Positions 21,610-30,218 of a stretch of DNA of 64,000 bases are shown one piece after another; the stretch's first letter is position 1; every line of letters starts with the position of its first letter. The stretch covers positions 1-64,000 of IMG/VR virus record IMGVR_UViG_3300042555_002820. One strand, 5' to 3'. Under the pieces are notes generated by a model. It made no database searches, was not told the DNA's origin, and saw only the letters and a list, made by a program, of their open reading frames with translations. Position numbers and translations under genes: made by a program. This DNA is from a virus.

Positions 21610-22606
21610 AAAAATAATGGAGTTATTAAATCACGGGTTTAGTAATTCTTTGCTTTCTAATCTTAATGAGAGACAAATTGATTCTTTACATCAGAGACTT
21701 GAAGAGTCAAAAAAAGAAAATAAGGAACAAATAACAACAAGTGCAACCACGGTTCAAATTGTTGGACCCAAAGGAGGAACAACTACAATCGGGGGAAAAC
21801 CTGTCACTATGACTCCAACTTCCGCAGGTATGGCAATTAAAGCTGAGAGCGAAATGAATGAGGATGATGATACTGACATTGCATTGGCTTTACAATCTAA
21901 AGAAACCAATGAACAAGAATCTAATGATGGTGATATTTTATTAGCAATGAATGACCCTGAAATTGCGGTTACATTTGGTGCTCAAGATTTAGGAGAAAAA
22001 TTTGAATCAAAAAAACAACAAAAATATTTTTGGTACAAGTGTGGTGATGGTAAAACAAAAGAACAGAAAAAGTGGTGTAAGATGGCAAAAGAATTTTCTG
22101 ATTCTACTAAAAATTTTAGTAAATTACCTGAAAAAAAGAAAAAAGAAACAAAAGAAGAATTTGGAATGGGTGATTACACAAAAAAATTATCATCAGTGTT
22201 AGCAAATAATTTAGAAAAAGCTGCGTATAATATGAAACCTGATGTTAAATTTGGCGAAAGTGTTTTAGAAAAGAAAATTAGTAATTTAGTAGAAAAACAT
22301 TTACCACCTAAGATGAGCAAAAAAGATTTAGTAAATATGATTAATGAGGCCGGAAAAGAAGTTGAGACCCCTGTTAAACCGGATGTTAAACCTGAAAGAC
22401 CAAAGCCTCAAACCCCATATCAACCAAAACATAAACCAGCTCCAAAGGCCGGTGAGAGAGAAGTAGAAACCCCTGTCAAACCTGACGTTAAACCTGAAAG
22501 ACCAAAACCACAAACTCCATATCAACCAAAACATAAACCAGCTCCAAAGGCCGAGGATGTTCCACAATGGTTAACATTTGGGTCCATTGGTATTAATTTG
22601 AAATAA
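21578..22606 (+). CDS. Hypothetical virion protein with tandem 31-residue repeat
   Basis: An internal ATG at 21596 (MKANKKIMELL) is an equally good start. The N-terminal helices are followed by GPKGGTTTIGGKPVTMTPTS and a lysine-rich domain with paired cysteines (WYKCGDGKTKEQKKWCKMAK). A Pro/Lys-rich unit beginning EVETPVKPDVKPERPKPQTP occurs twice (22360-22449 and 22461-22552). The unrelated halves and repeat suggest a structural linker protein. Function unknown. Confidence 0.6.
   Translation: MKKKYSMKANKKIMELLNHGFSNSLLSNLNERQIDSLHQRLEESKKENKEQITTSATTVQIVGPKGGTTTIGGKPVTMTPTSAGMAIKAESEMNEDDDTDIALALQSKETNEQESNDGDILLAMNDPEIAVTFGAQDLGEKFESKKQQKYFWYKCGDGKTKEQKKWCKMAKEFSDSTKNFSKLPEKKKKETKEEFGMGDYTKKLSSVLANNLEKAAYNMKPDVKFGESVLEKKISNLVEKHLPPKMSKKDLVNMINEAGKEVETPVKPDVKPERPKPQTPYQPKHKPAPKAGEREVETPVKPDVKPERPKPQTPYQPKHKPAPKAEDVPQWLTFGSIGINLK
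22355..22555 (+). repeat. Two-copy coding repeat of about 93 bases
   Basis: The two copies encode the same Pro/Lys-rich segment with mostly synonymous differences, so they have diverged at the DNA level while the protein sequence is kept. Confidence 0.8.
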
Positions 22607-22607
22607 A

Positions 22608-23933
22608 ATGAGTTTCAATCCTAATATGAAAAAAGTTATTACAGAAAGGAACAATTTAGAAAAAAAATTGGTTTCTGAGGGTCTAACGACAAAAGAAAAA
22701 CAAACATTGAAAAACCTTAAATCAAAATTGAACGAGGCTCCGATTGATTACGAAGGTCCTGAAAGGATGGGTCGTGACATCGAGAGAAAAATAACTAGTA
22801 AAGAAACTCCATATTCTGAAAATCCGGCATTACCAAAGGGTGACCGAGACTTTGTTGAGTTAGTTTCGTCAAAAAGATTCAAAGATTCTGTTGACACTGT
22901 AAGACGATATTTGGGTACTACCGCACCTTTACAGGGAGGTAATCCCCTCATGCAACTTATGGGAATGGCAATGCAGTCGTTACAACAAGTAATGAGAATT
23001 GAATTTCAAAATAAAGAATACCTCGAAAGATTGGCGGTTGATTTGGTTAAAAAAGAAATGGGAATTCCTGACGGGGCAATGCAGTTTGATGCAAAATTGG
23101 TCCAAGGACCGATGTCATCTGCAGAAGGAATGAGGTCCACGCCTCAGAAACCAAGTAAAGAGGAAGTTAAACAGGCCTTTAAACATAAAGAAGAACTTGA
23201 GGATTTTGCTGATGAGTTTGAGAAATTCAATTTAGAAAAATCAAAAAGAAGATTTATTAATTCACTCATACAAGGGGCGTCTAAAAAAGGACACTATATG
23301 TTTGAGTTAGTTAGAGATGAACTAAACCGTCTTGACCCTAATTTGGTAAATCTATACGGTGTTAACCAATCACTTATGGACCACCTTTATTGGGTAATGC
23401 CTGATATGGAAGGTATGGCAGCAAGTGGCGGAGGTCAAATGGGACAAACAAGTGTTGACCCTGAAACCGACCCACCAACTGTAAAAGCAAGAGCCGCAAC
23501 ATTCCCACTTCTTATCCACGAATTGATTAAGGGTATTTATGAAATATTTGGTACTCACGGACTTCCAGATGACCCACGTCAGGCCGAAATGGTTATGGGG
23601 TCTGAGGATACTCTACCCGCAGAAATATGGGACATGAGATTAGGTCCAATATTTTGGGAAAAATTCACTGAAGCATACCCAATTGAGTTATTTGATGAAG
23701 ATAAGAAACATATTCAACATTATTTGTTCATGAGATTTTCTAAATTACCGGCCGAGGATTTCTTCAAATTCGCTAAAGCGGTGTTAAACGGAGACCCATC
23801 AGGAGCAAAGGCCATGCAAAGAATGGTTGATGAGATTGTTTCAGATTTAAAGAAACAAGAATATGAACAAGAGTCTTCCAAATGGGAAGACGATGATATC
23901 GACGATGTTGACCTTTCAAGTTTAGGTCTATAA
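22608..23933 (+). CDS. Hypothetical structural protein, 441 aa
   Basis: The N-terminus is a coiled coil. The middle has LGTTAPLQGGNPLMQLMGMA and long amphipathic helices, and the C-terminus is acidic (EDDDIDDVDLSSLGL). No signal or membrane segment. Its position directly upstream of the terminase and its helical make-up suggest a terminase small-subunit-like, neck or core protein, but I see no diagnostic motif. A terminator follows. Confidence 0.6.
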   Translation: MSFNPNMKKVITERNNLEKKLVSEGLTTKEKQTLKNLKSKLNEAPIDYEGPERMGRDIERKITSKETPYSENPALPKGDRDFVELVSSKRFKDSVDTVRRYLGTTAPLQGGNPLMQLMGMAMQSLQQVMRIEFQNKEYLERLAVDLVKKEMGIPDGAMQFDAKLVQGPMSSAEGMRSTPQKPSKEEVKQAFKHKEELEDFADEFEKFNLEKSKRRFINSLIQGASKKGHYMFELVRDELNRLDPNLVNLYGVNQSLMDHLYWVMPDMEGMAASGGGQMGQTSVDPETDPPTVKARAATFPLLIHELIKGIYEIFGTHGLPDDPRQAEMVMGSEDTLPAEIWDMRLGPIFWEKFTEAYPIELFDEDKKHIQHYLFMRFSKLPAEDFFKFAKAVLNGDPSGAKAMQRMVDEIVSDLKKQEYEQESSKWEDDDIDDVDLSSLGL

Positions 23934-23936
23934 TAA

Positions 23937-23960
23937 AAACCCCCACTTAGTTGGGGGTTT
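23937..23960 (+). terminator. Rho-independent terminator
   Basis: AAACCCCCA/TTGGGGGTTT with a short loop, directly before the terminase promoter motif. Confidence 0.85.
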
Positions 23961-23961
23961 A

Positions 23962-23970
23962 ATATTTATA
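23962..23970 (+). promoter_or_regulatory. Late-type promoter motif of terminase
   Basis: ATATTTATA, 15 bases before the ATG at 23986, immediately after the terminator. Confidence 0.55.
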
Positions 23971-23985
23971 TACAAATATAGTCTT

Positions 23986-25746
23986 ATGACAAAAGAACAA
24001 TTAATGCTTGAGTACGTAAAGTGCATGAAGGATACTCCATACGCACTACGTACCTATTTACAAACTTATGACAATACCGTTTCGAAGTATGTTCCATTAG
24101 AACTATTTCCTGACCAAATTTCGTTACTTGATGACTATGAAAACTTTAACGAAAATATTGCATTAAAATATAGACAGGCAGGAGTTTCTACGGTTACCGC
24201 TGCTTGGGTATCAAAAAAGTTAGCCTTCGCAAAGAAAAACAAACCTGAAAAAATTCTAATTATCGCCAACAAACTTGACACATCTCAAGAAATGGCAAAT
24301 AAAATAAGAGCGTTTATAACACAATGGCCTGAGTGGGTTGGTGTTGGATTTTCCGTCGAGAAAGACTCTCAAAAACACTATAAATTAAATAATGGATGTG
24401 AAGTAAAGGCGGTTGCGACATCAAAGGATGCACTTCGTGGATTCACCCCAACGATACTTATATTTGACGAGGCCGCGTTTATCGACGCAGATTCTGATTT
24501 TTGGGCGGCTTGTATGGCGTCCCTATCTACGGGTGGTAAAGTAATTGTAGTTTCAACACCTAATGGATATGACCCAATCTATTATGAGATTTATGACCAA
24601 GCATTAAGAAATATGAATGATTTCAAAATTTCTGAGATGTATTGGTTTAGAGACCCAAGATATACCAGAGATTTATATTTGGTTAAAACTAAAGATATTA
24701 TTCATTACTTACTAAACAAAGAAGAGTATAGTAAGGACGATGTTATAAGTTGGGAGAGTATACCCTTTGACGATAGAAACTACGAAGAACTTAAACTTAT
24801 TATGGATACAGGTTATAAACCTTGTTCGGCTTGGTTTGAGGGTATGGTTAAGAAACTTAAATACGATAAACGTAAAGTATCTCAAGAGTTAGAATGTAAC
24901 TTTTTGGGTTCGGGTGATAACGTATTTGATTCTAATTTGTTACAAAGAGTTAGAGAAAATTATATAAGAGAACCTCAAAATAAGATGATGGGTAACGCTC
25001 TTTGGATTTGGAAAGAACCAGTTGTTGGTCACAAATATGTTATGGGGGTTGACGTTAGTAGAGGAGATAGTGAAGACTTTAGTTCATTTCAAATTATAGA
25101 TTTTGATGAGAGAGAACAAGTTGCCGAGTACGTTGGTAAGTTACCTCCTGATACAATGGCTGAGATTTGTTATAAATGGGCCAATATGTATTCTTGTTTT
25201 GTCGTAATAGATATAACCGGAGGAATGGGGGTATCAACAGCAAGAAAAATGCAAGAGATTGGATTTAAAAATCTATATGTTGATGGTGTTGATGTTGCAA
25301 ACAAATGGAAGTGGGACCCAAAGGCCGCTGAAAAAATACCGGGTATTAATTTTAATAACAAAAGAGTTCAAATCATAGCCTCGTTTGAGGAAGTCATGAG
25401 ACATGATTTTAAAATTTATAGTAGTCGTTTGTTTAATGAGATGAATACATTTGTTTACATTAACGGAAGACCTGACCACCAAAAGGGTCATCACGATGAC
25501 TTAATTATGTCAATCGCCATGGCAACATATGTTGCTGAGTCATCTTTCAGTCAATTAACCAAAGTTACAGAACAAACAAAGGCCATGATTGATTCGTGGT
25601 CTGTAAGTAATAATGATAATGTAACTAACCAACTTGCGTTTAATCCGGTATTACCAAATATCAATGAAAAAATCAATCAATATGGTCAACAGAATGTCAC
25701 CAGAGACGATTATATGAAATATAATTGGTTATTCGGAGGTAGGTAA
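23986..25746 (+). CDS. terL: Terminase large subunit (T4 gp17-like)
   Basis: The packaging motor ATPase is seen as a deviant Walker A YRQAGVST (about residues 61-68), Walker B ILIFDEAAF (about 152-160) and coupling motif VVSTPNG. The C-terminal RNase H-like nuclease has three acidic clusters: GVDVSRGDSEDF (about 354), VVIDITGG (about 407) and HHDDLIMS (about 502). The protein cuts concatemeric DNA and pumps it into the prohead through the portal encoded next door. The length (586 aa) fits gp17-type terminases. No separate small subunit is recognised upstream. Confidence 0.95.
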   Translation: MTKEQLMLEYVKCMKDTPYALRTYLQTYDNTVSKYVPLELFPDQISLLDDYENFNENIALKYRQAGVSTVTAAWVSKKLAFAKKNKPEKILIIANKLDTSQEMANKIRAFITQWPEWVGVGFSVEKDSQKHYKLNNGCEVKAVATSKDALRGFTPTILIFDEAAFIDADSDFWAACMASLSTGGKVIVVSTPNGYDPIYYEIYDQALRNMNDFKISEMYWFRDPRYTRDLYLVKTKDIIHYLLNKEEYSKDDVISWESIPFDDRNYEELKLIMDTGYKPCSAWFEGMVKKLKYDKRKVSQELECNFLGSGDNVFDSNLLQRVRENYIREPQNKMMGNALWIWKEPVVGHKYVMGVDVSRGDSEDFSSFQIIDFDEREQVAEYVGKLPPDTMAEICYKWANMYSCFVVIDITGGMGVSTARKMQEIGFKNLYVDGVDVANKWKWDPKAAEKIPGINFNNKRVQIIASFEEVMRHDFKIYSSRLFNEMNTFVYINGRPDHQKGHHDDLIMSIAMATYVAESSFSQLTKVTEQTKAMIDSWSVSNNDNVTNQLAFNPVLPNINEKINQYGQQNVTRDDYMKYNWLFGGR

Positions 25747-25754
25747 TATTTATA
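25746..25754 (+). promoter_or_regulatory. Late-type promoter motif of portal
   Basis: ATATTTATA, directly after the terminase stop codon and 28 bases before the portal ATG. Confidence 0.55.
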
Positions 25755-25782
25755 TTATTGATAAAGTGATTAAATTATCTTA

Positions 25783-27624
25783 ATGGAAAATAATAAACAA
25801 TTTACGGTTTGGCAAAGACTCACAAGAGCGTTTGGACCAAACGCACTATTAAACCAAGACTATCCAACCTATAAGTTTGATAAAGAAGAATTATTAAAAA
25901 CTACGTCCAAGCAGGAATATGAAAAAGAGTTATTACAAGCTCAACAAACATACTACCTTGCCAACCAATGGACAAAAATTGAAAGTAATCTTTATACTCA
26001 AGCGGTATATTATGAACCAACAAGATTGGCTTCATTTTACGATTACGAATCTATGGAATATACTCCTGAGATATCGGCAGCTTTGGACATTTATGGGGAA
26101 GAATCAACTACTGTTGACCAATATGGTTATATGTTACAGATTTATTCTGAGTCAAAAAGAATAAAAGGAATACTTGCGGATTTGTTCAATAACGCATTAG
26201 ACGTAAATACTAACTTACCAATGTGGACAAGAAACACTTGTAAGTATGGTGATAATTTTGTTTATTTAAAATTGGATTCGGACAAGGGTGTTGTCGGTTG
26301 TATGCAACTCCCAAACATTGAGATTGAACGTTTGGAACGAGGTATGCCGGCAAAATCTCAAAACGTAGAGGAACCAAAAGAAAATAGAGGTTTAAGATTT
26401 AAGTGGAAGGCAAAAGACATGGAATTCAATTCATGGGAGATTGCTCACTTTAGATTAATGGGTGATGATAGAAAACTTCCTTACGGTACTTCTATGTTGG
26501 AAAAAGCTCGTCGTATTTGGAAACAATTATTGTTATCAGAGGATGCGATGTTGATATATAGAACATCAAGAGCACCTGAAAGACGTGTGTTTAAAGTGTT
26601 TGTTGGTAATATGGACGATAAAGATGTTGAGGCGTATGTACAACGTGTTGCAAATAAATTTAAACGTAGTCAGGTTGTTGACAGCCAAACAGGTAATGTC
26701 GATTTGAGATTCAATCAAATGGCGGTTGACCAAGATTACTTTATTCCTGTTCGTGACCCGGCTCAAGCGTCACCAATTGAAACATTAGACGGGGCTAAAA
26801 ACTTATCGGAAATAGCTGACATTGAATATATCCAAAAGAAACTTTTAACTGCACTTCGTGTTCCAAAAGCGTTTTTAGGCTTTGAGGAAGTTGTAGGGGA
26901 AGGTAAAAATTTATCTTTACAAGATATTCGTTTTGCTCGTACAATAAACAGAATCCAAAAGTGTATGATTGCCGAATTGAACAAAATTGCTATTATTCAC
27001 CTTTTCTTATTAGGTTTTGAGGATGAGTTAACTAATTTTACTTTAGGATTAACTAACCCATCGACCCAAGCTGACTTACTTAAAATCGATGTTTGGAAAG
27101 AAAAGATGTTATTATACAAAGATGCGGTTGGGGCTATTGAAGGTATTGCTCCAGTGTCTGTGTCTTGGGCTAAAAAACATATTCTTGGATTCAGTGATGA
27201 AGAAATTAAACTTGATTTACAACAACAACGTATTGAAAAGGCCGTTGGAGCTGAGTTAACAAACACCGCCACAATTATTGCTCACACAGGTATATTTGAT
27301 AATGTGGATAAATTATATGGAGGACCTGGTTCAGGAGCAACCGCTTCATCCGCTGCAACTCCTCCACCACCTCCAGGAGGTGATATGGGAGGTGAAATGG
27401 GAGGTTTGGGTCCTGAACCTGGAGGAGCTGAATTACCTCCTCCACCACCTCCACCAGGTGGTGAAGAGGGTGGAATAACTCCTGAATCGTTTAATAGAGA
27501 TAATTTAAATATTTTATTAGAATCGGACTCATTATTTGAAGAGGATTCTTATATCGATTTATCTAAAGCTAAAAATTCATTAGGTCAAATGGAGTCTCAA
27601 CTAGAAAAACTTCTGAGAGATTGA
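25783..27624 (+). CDS. Portal protein (T4 gp20-like)
   Basis: The 613-residue protein has the portal signature regions YRTSRAPERRVFKVFVGNMD and YIQKKLLTALRVPKAFLGFE, which are very characteristic of T4 gp20. Twelve copies form the ring at the capsid vertex through which the terminase moves DNA. The C-terminal region (about residues 500-575) is low-complexity Gly/Pro-rich, unlike T4 gp20, and may be flexible. It directly follows terL. Confidence 0.95.
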   Translation: MENNKQFTVWQRLTRAFGPNALLNQDYPTYKFDKEELLKTTSKQEYEKELLQAQQTYYLANQWTKIESNLYTQAVYYEPTRLASFYDYESMEYTPEISAALDIYGEESTTVDQYGYMLQIYSESKRIKGILADLFNNALDVNTNLPMWTRNTCKYGDNFVYLKLDSDKGVVGCMQLPNIEIERLERGMPAKSQNVEEPKENRGLRFKWKAKDMEFNSWEIAHFRLMGDDRKLPYGTSMLEKARRIWKQLLLSEDAMLIYRTSRAPERRVFKVFVGNMDDKDVEAYVQRVANKFKRSQVVDSQTGNVDLRFNQMAVDQDYFIPVRDPAQASPIETLDGAKNLSEIADIEYIQKKLLTALRVPKAFLGFEEVVGEGKNLSLQDIRFARTINRIQKCMIAELNKIAIIHLFLLGFEDELTNFTLGLTNPSTQADLLKIDVWKEKMLLYKDAVGAIEGIAPVSVSWAKKHILGFSDEEIKLDLQQQRIEKAVGAELTNTATIIAHTGIFDNVDKLYGGPGSGATASSAATPPPPPGGDMGGEMGGLGPEPGGAELPPPPPPPGGEEGGITPESFNRDNLNILLESDSLFEEDSYIDLSKAKNSLGQMESQLEKLLRD

Positions 27625-27632
27625 TATTTATA
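27624..27632 (+). promoter_or_regulatory. Late-type promoter motif
   Basis: ATATTTATA overlapping the portal stop codon, 13 bases before the ATG at 27646. Confidence 0.5.
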
Positions 27633-27645
27633 ATAAAAAAAGAAA

Positions 27646-28368
27646 ATGATTAAGTTCGGAAATATTAAATCAAAGATTGAAGAAAAATTACTTGAATCTT
27701 ATTCTAAGAATACTTTTAAATCTGAAATGAGGAATTTTAAGTCTTTAGTTTTGGGTAATAAGAATATTAGTAAGTTGTTTTATCTATACGATGAAATGAG
27801 TTCAAATAAAGGTTTAAACGAATCTTTGGTTAATGATTACATCTATGAATGTGTTACAATTTATGAGAACACCGTAAATAAAATTGATGAATCAACAATC
27901 AACAATCTAAAGAAATGGGTTTCTGATGTTAAATGTGATAATAAGTACGAGAACATTGATAATTTGTTTTCAACTGACGTTTTAACAATTGAGTCTCGTT
28001 TAAAAAGTAAAAAGGTTATTTCTGAAAACTTAATTAAGTCTACTGAAACCAAAAAAACAGAAACAGTTAATTTGCCGATTTCAACTATGATTAATATTGC
28101 AAATAAAACTTTCTCAAATTACGTTGAAAATTTAAATGAGTCTGACAGACAAGATTTAATTAAATTTTTAAAGACCGAAGACTCTGAATTGGAACCTCAG
28201 TTTGAGTCAATTAAAAATGAGGTTAAAACAAAATTAACTTCTTTGAAGGAAGGCACACAAGATAATGACACTTTAGACAGAGTTGAAGAAACAATAACAA
28301 AAGTTGATTCTGAGACGTATAATAAATTGTCATACTTCAGATTAAAGAACTTGAACGAAAGTCTTTAA
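27646..28368 (+). CDS. Hypothetical helical virion-operon protein, 240 aa
   Basis: The protein is almost entirely helical and charged, beginning MIKFGNIKSKIEEKLLESYS. No family is recognised. It lies between portal and protease, where T4 encodes small prohead core proteins, so a core role is possible. Its stop codon overlaps the stop of the convergent bS21 gene by four bases. Confidence 0.65.
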   Translation: MIKFGNIKSKIEEKLLESYSKNTFKSEMRNFKSLVLGNKNISKLFYLYDEMSSNKGLNESLVNDYIYECVTIYENTVNKIDESTINNLKKWVSDVKCDNKYENIDNLFSTDVLTIESRLKSKKVISENLIKSTETKKTETVNLPISTMINIANKTFSNYVENLNESDRQDLIKFLKTEDSELEPQFESIKNEVKTKLTSLKEGTQDNDTLDRVEETITKVDSETYNKLSYFRLKNLNESL

Positions 28369-28556
28369 TCCTCAGAGTCTTTTCTTTTTTGAACGTATTT
28401 GGCTTTTTTAAGAATATCTCTTTTTCTAATAGATTTTTTGGTATATTCTTTTCTATTAACCAACTCAGAGGTTTGTTTTGTTTTAATAACTTTGCTCTTA
28501 AGAATTTTAAGTGCCTTCTCAATATTAATATTTTTATCTAATTTAACGATTAACAT
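28365..28556 (-). CDS. rpsU: Phage-encoded ribosomal protein bS21
   Basis: The 63-residue basic protein begins MLIVKLDKNINIEKALKILK and continues with KTKQTSELVNRKEYTKKSIR and KRDILKKAKYVQKRK, the hallmark pattern of bS21. In the host ribosome bS21 sits beside the 3' end of 16S rRNA and affects the Shine-Dalgarno interaction. In Bacteroidota it is reported to help sequester the anti-Shine-Dalgarno. A phage copy could exchange into host ribosomes and change which mRNAs start well. It is the only gene on the minus strand in the head cluster and has a host-type promoter box. Confidence 0.85.
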   Translation of the reverse strand: MLIVKLDKNINIEKALKILKSKVIKTKQTSELVNRKEYTKKSIRKRDILKKAKYVQKRKDSED

Positions 28557-28601
28557 ATATTACAAATATCTTTAAAATAAGTTTTTTTTTGACTATCGGT
28601 A

Positions 28602-28609
28602 CAAATATA
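28602..28609 (-). promoter_or_regulatory. -7 box of bS21
   Basis: TATATTTG on the minus strand, about 45 bases before the bS21 ATG. No clear -33 box. Confidence 0.5.
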
Positions 28610-28651
28610 CTTATTTTTTTTAAAAATAAACTTGTATAATATGGAAAGTTG

Positions 28652-29122
28652 ATGAAAAAAGGAAAGACCTCACAGATTCAGGGGTTTAAAACGGCCAAAG
28701 TAGTTTATGGCACGGTAGATTCAGTTAATTTCAAGTCATTGTATTTAAACATTCAAACATGGGTCGAACCCAAGATAAATTCTGAAAATTGGAATAGAAT
28801 AGTTTTAAACTTAAGTCGGTTTATAAAACATTCGGTCTTAGATTCTTTAGACAAAACATTATTTGATAATAAATTTATTGTTGATTTAGATTTACGTTCA
28901 AGCGGATTACAAAAAGGTAAAAAGTCATTTTTAAATTTGGAAATAAATTTTTATTTGACAGGAGATGAGGGTGATTTTAAATCAAGACGACTCAAAGAGT
29001 CACTTAAAAAAATATGCAAACAATTATTTCAGGAAAACTTCACAAACAACGAATACTTCAAGTTCCAACTTACAAAAACCAAAAAAACTAAGGTAGAGAA
29101 AATAGAAACCGACAATCTTTAA
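28652..29122 (+). CDS. Hypothetical protein, 156 aa
   Basis: The ATG at 28652 is preferred over the TTG at 28649. The protein is basic, with a beta-rich core (VDSVNFKSLYLNIQTWVE) and a lysine-rich C-terminal tail. I do not recognise the family. It sits just before the prohead protease gene and may belong to the head operon. Confidence 0.6.
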   Translation: MKKGKTSQIQGFKTAKVVYGTVDSVNFKSLYLNIQTWVEPKINSENWNRIVLNLSRFIKHSVLDSLDKTLFDNKFIVDLDLRSSGLQKGKKSFLNLEINFYLTGDEGDFKSRRLKESLKKICKQLFQENFTNNEYFKFQLTKTKKTKVEKIETDNL

Positions 29123-29130
29123 TATTTATA
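29122..29130 (+). promoter_or_regulatory. Late-type promoter motif of prohead protease
   Basis: ATATTTATA, 13 bases before the ATG at 29144, overlapping the previous stop codon. Confidence 0.55.
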
Positions 29131-29143
29131 AAGAAAATTAAAG

Positions 29144-29869
29144 ATGAATCATCAAATTATACAACCCGGTCAAATAGGTAAGGGATTACTTGTTGAACAC
29201 GATGCGGGTTATATTTCACCTACGGAACAACGTAACGCCAATTTAATCCGTGAGTCTAAAGGAATGTTGGACCACTCAAAACCATTTGAGTTTTATGCGG
29301 TACTACAAAAATACAATACTCCAAATAGAAACGGTAGAATATATCCTGAAAAAGTATTAAAAAGAGAAGCCGACAATTATAAAAAAATGATTGGTAAAGG
29401 TATTGCTTTGTCTGAATTAAATCACCCTGAGTCATCACTTGTCGATTTAGATAGAGTTTCTCATGCAATTACCGATATATGGTGGGAAGGTCCTGTTTTG
29501 ATGGGTAAATTAAAATTACTCACTTCGCCAGGTTTTCATGAAAGAGGAATTGTTTCTACAAAAGGAGACCAAGCGGCAAATCTTTTAAGACAAGGTGTAA
29601 CACTTGGTATCTCATCTCGTGGTGTGGGGTCACTTAAAAAAATTGGAGAACAAAACGAAGTACAGGACGATTTTGAATTAATTTGTTTTGACCTTGTATG
29701 GTCACCATCAACACCTGGTGCTTATCTATTCTTGGAGCCAAATGACAGATTTAACTTTGAAGAAAACTTGGAGGAGGAGAACAAAATGAAAGCACAAAGA
29801 GTTTCAGGTGAAAGTTCAAACAAATCGCTTGACTTAATGAAAAAATTGAACGATTATTTGAAGTACTAA
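29144..29869 (+). CDS. Prohead core protease (T4 gp21-like)
   Basis: The 241-residue protein has the serine protease features of gp21-type maturation proteases. ALSELNHPESS supplies the catalytic His, GISSRGVGS the Ser, and NRNGRIYP the N-terminal conserved loop. It cleaves scaffold and capsid proteins after (L/I)xE sequences during head maturation. Likely targets in this window are the scaffold at 30219, the capsid protein at 31717, and perhaps the small proteins starting with LTE motifs. Confidence 0.9.
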   Translation: MNHQIIQPGQIGKGLLVEHDAGYISPTEQRNANLIRESKGMLDHSKPFEFYAVLQKYNTPNRNGRIYPEKVLKREADNYKKMIGKGIALSELNHPESSLVDLDRVSHAITDIWWEGPVLMGKLKLLTSPGFHERGIVSTKGDQAANLLRQGVTLGISSRGVGSLKKIGEQNEVQDDFELICFDLVWSPSTPGAYLFLEPNDRFNFEENLEEENKMKAQRVSGESSNKSLDLMKKLNDYLKY

Positions 29870-29880
29870 AAATAATTAAA

Positions 29881-30090
29881 ATGGACGAAAAATATTTTGT
29901 AGCAAAAATTACAACAGACATGCCTGACCCCGAGACAGGTAAAATTAAAAAACTAAGACAAGAAAAATTAGTTAAAGGTTATTCACCAACAGATGTAGAA
30001 GCAAAAGTGACTAAAGTTTTTGAAAATTATTCTGAAGATTGGAGAATAACCGCAATTGTTGAAAGTAAAATAGATGAGGTGATAGAATAA
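29881..30090 (+). CDS. Small hypothetical protein, 69 aa
   Basis: A compact alpha/beta protein (MDEKYFVAKITTDMPDPETG...) with a weak resemblance to small DUF4494-type phage proteins; I cannot confirm this. It follows the protease by 11 bases and is closed by a terminator, so it is the last gene of that operon. Confidence 0.6.
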   Translation: MDEKYFVAKITTDMPDPETGKIKKLRQEKLVKGYSPTDVEAKVTKVFENYSEDWRITAIVESKIDEVIE

Positions 30091-30111
30091 TCTATATATC
30101 AATGATTAAAT

Positions 30112-30138
30112 TAAAGGAGGTTTTATACCTCCTTTTTT
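30112..30138 (+). terminator. Rho-independent terminator
   Basis: AAAGGAGG/CCTCCTTT hairpin and T-run. Confidence 0.85.
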
Positions 30139-30190
30139 ATTTTATTTTGGTTTGATTTGTCAATATAAATAAATTTTTTAAAACTCGATA

Positions 30191-30199
30191 ATATTTATA
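30191..30199 (+). promoter_or_regulatory. Late-type promoter motif of scaffold and capsid genes
   Basis: ATATTTATA, 19 bases before the ATG at 30219. Confidence 0.55.
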
Positions 30200-30218
30200 T
30201 AAAAAATTAAAACCAAAA

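Noticed and set aside
28337-28522. Alternative minus-strand frame of 61 residues overlapping bS21
   Set aside because: The neighbouring frame 28365-28556 encodes a clear bS21; this one does not resemble any protein.
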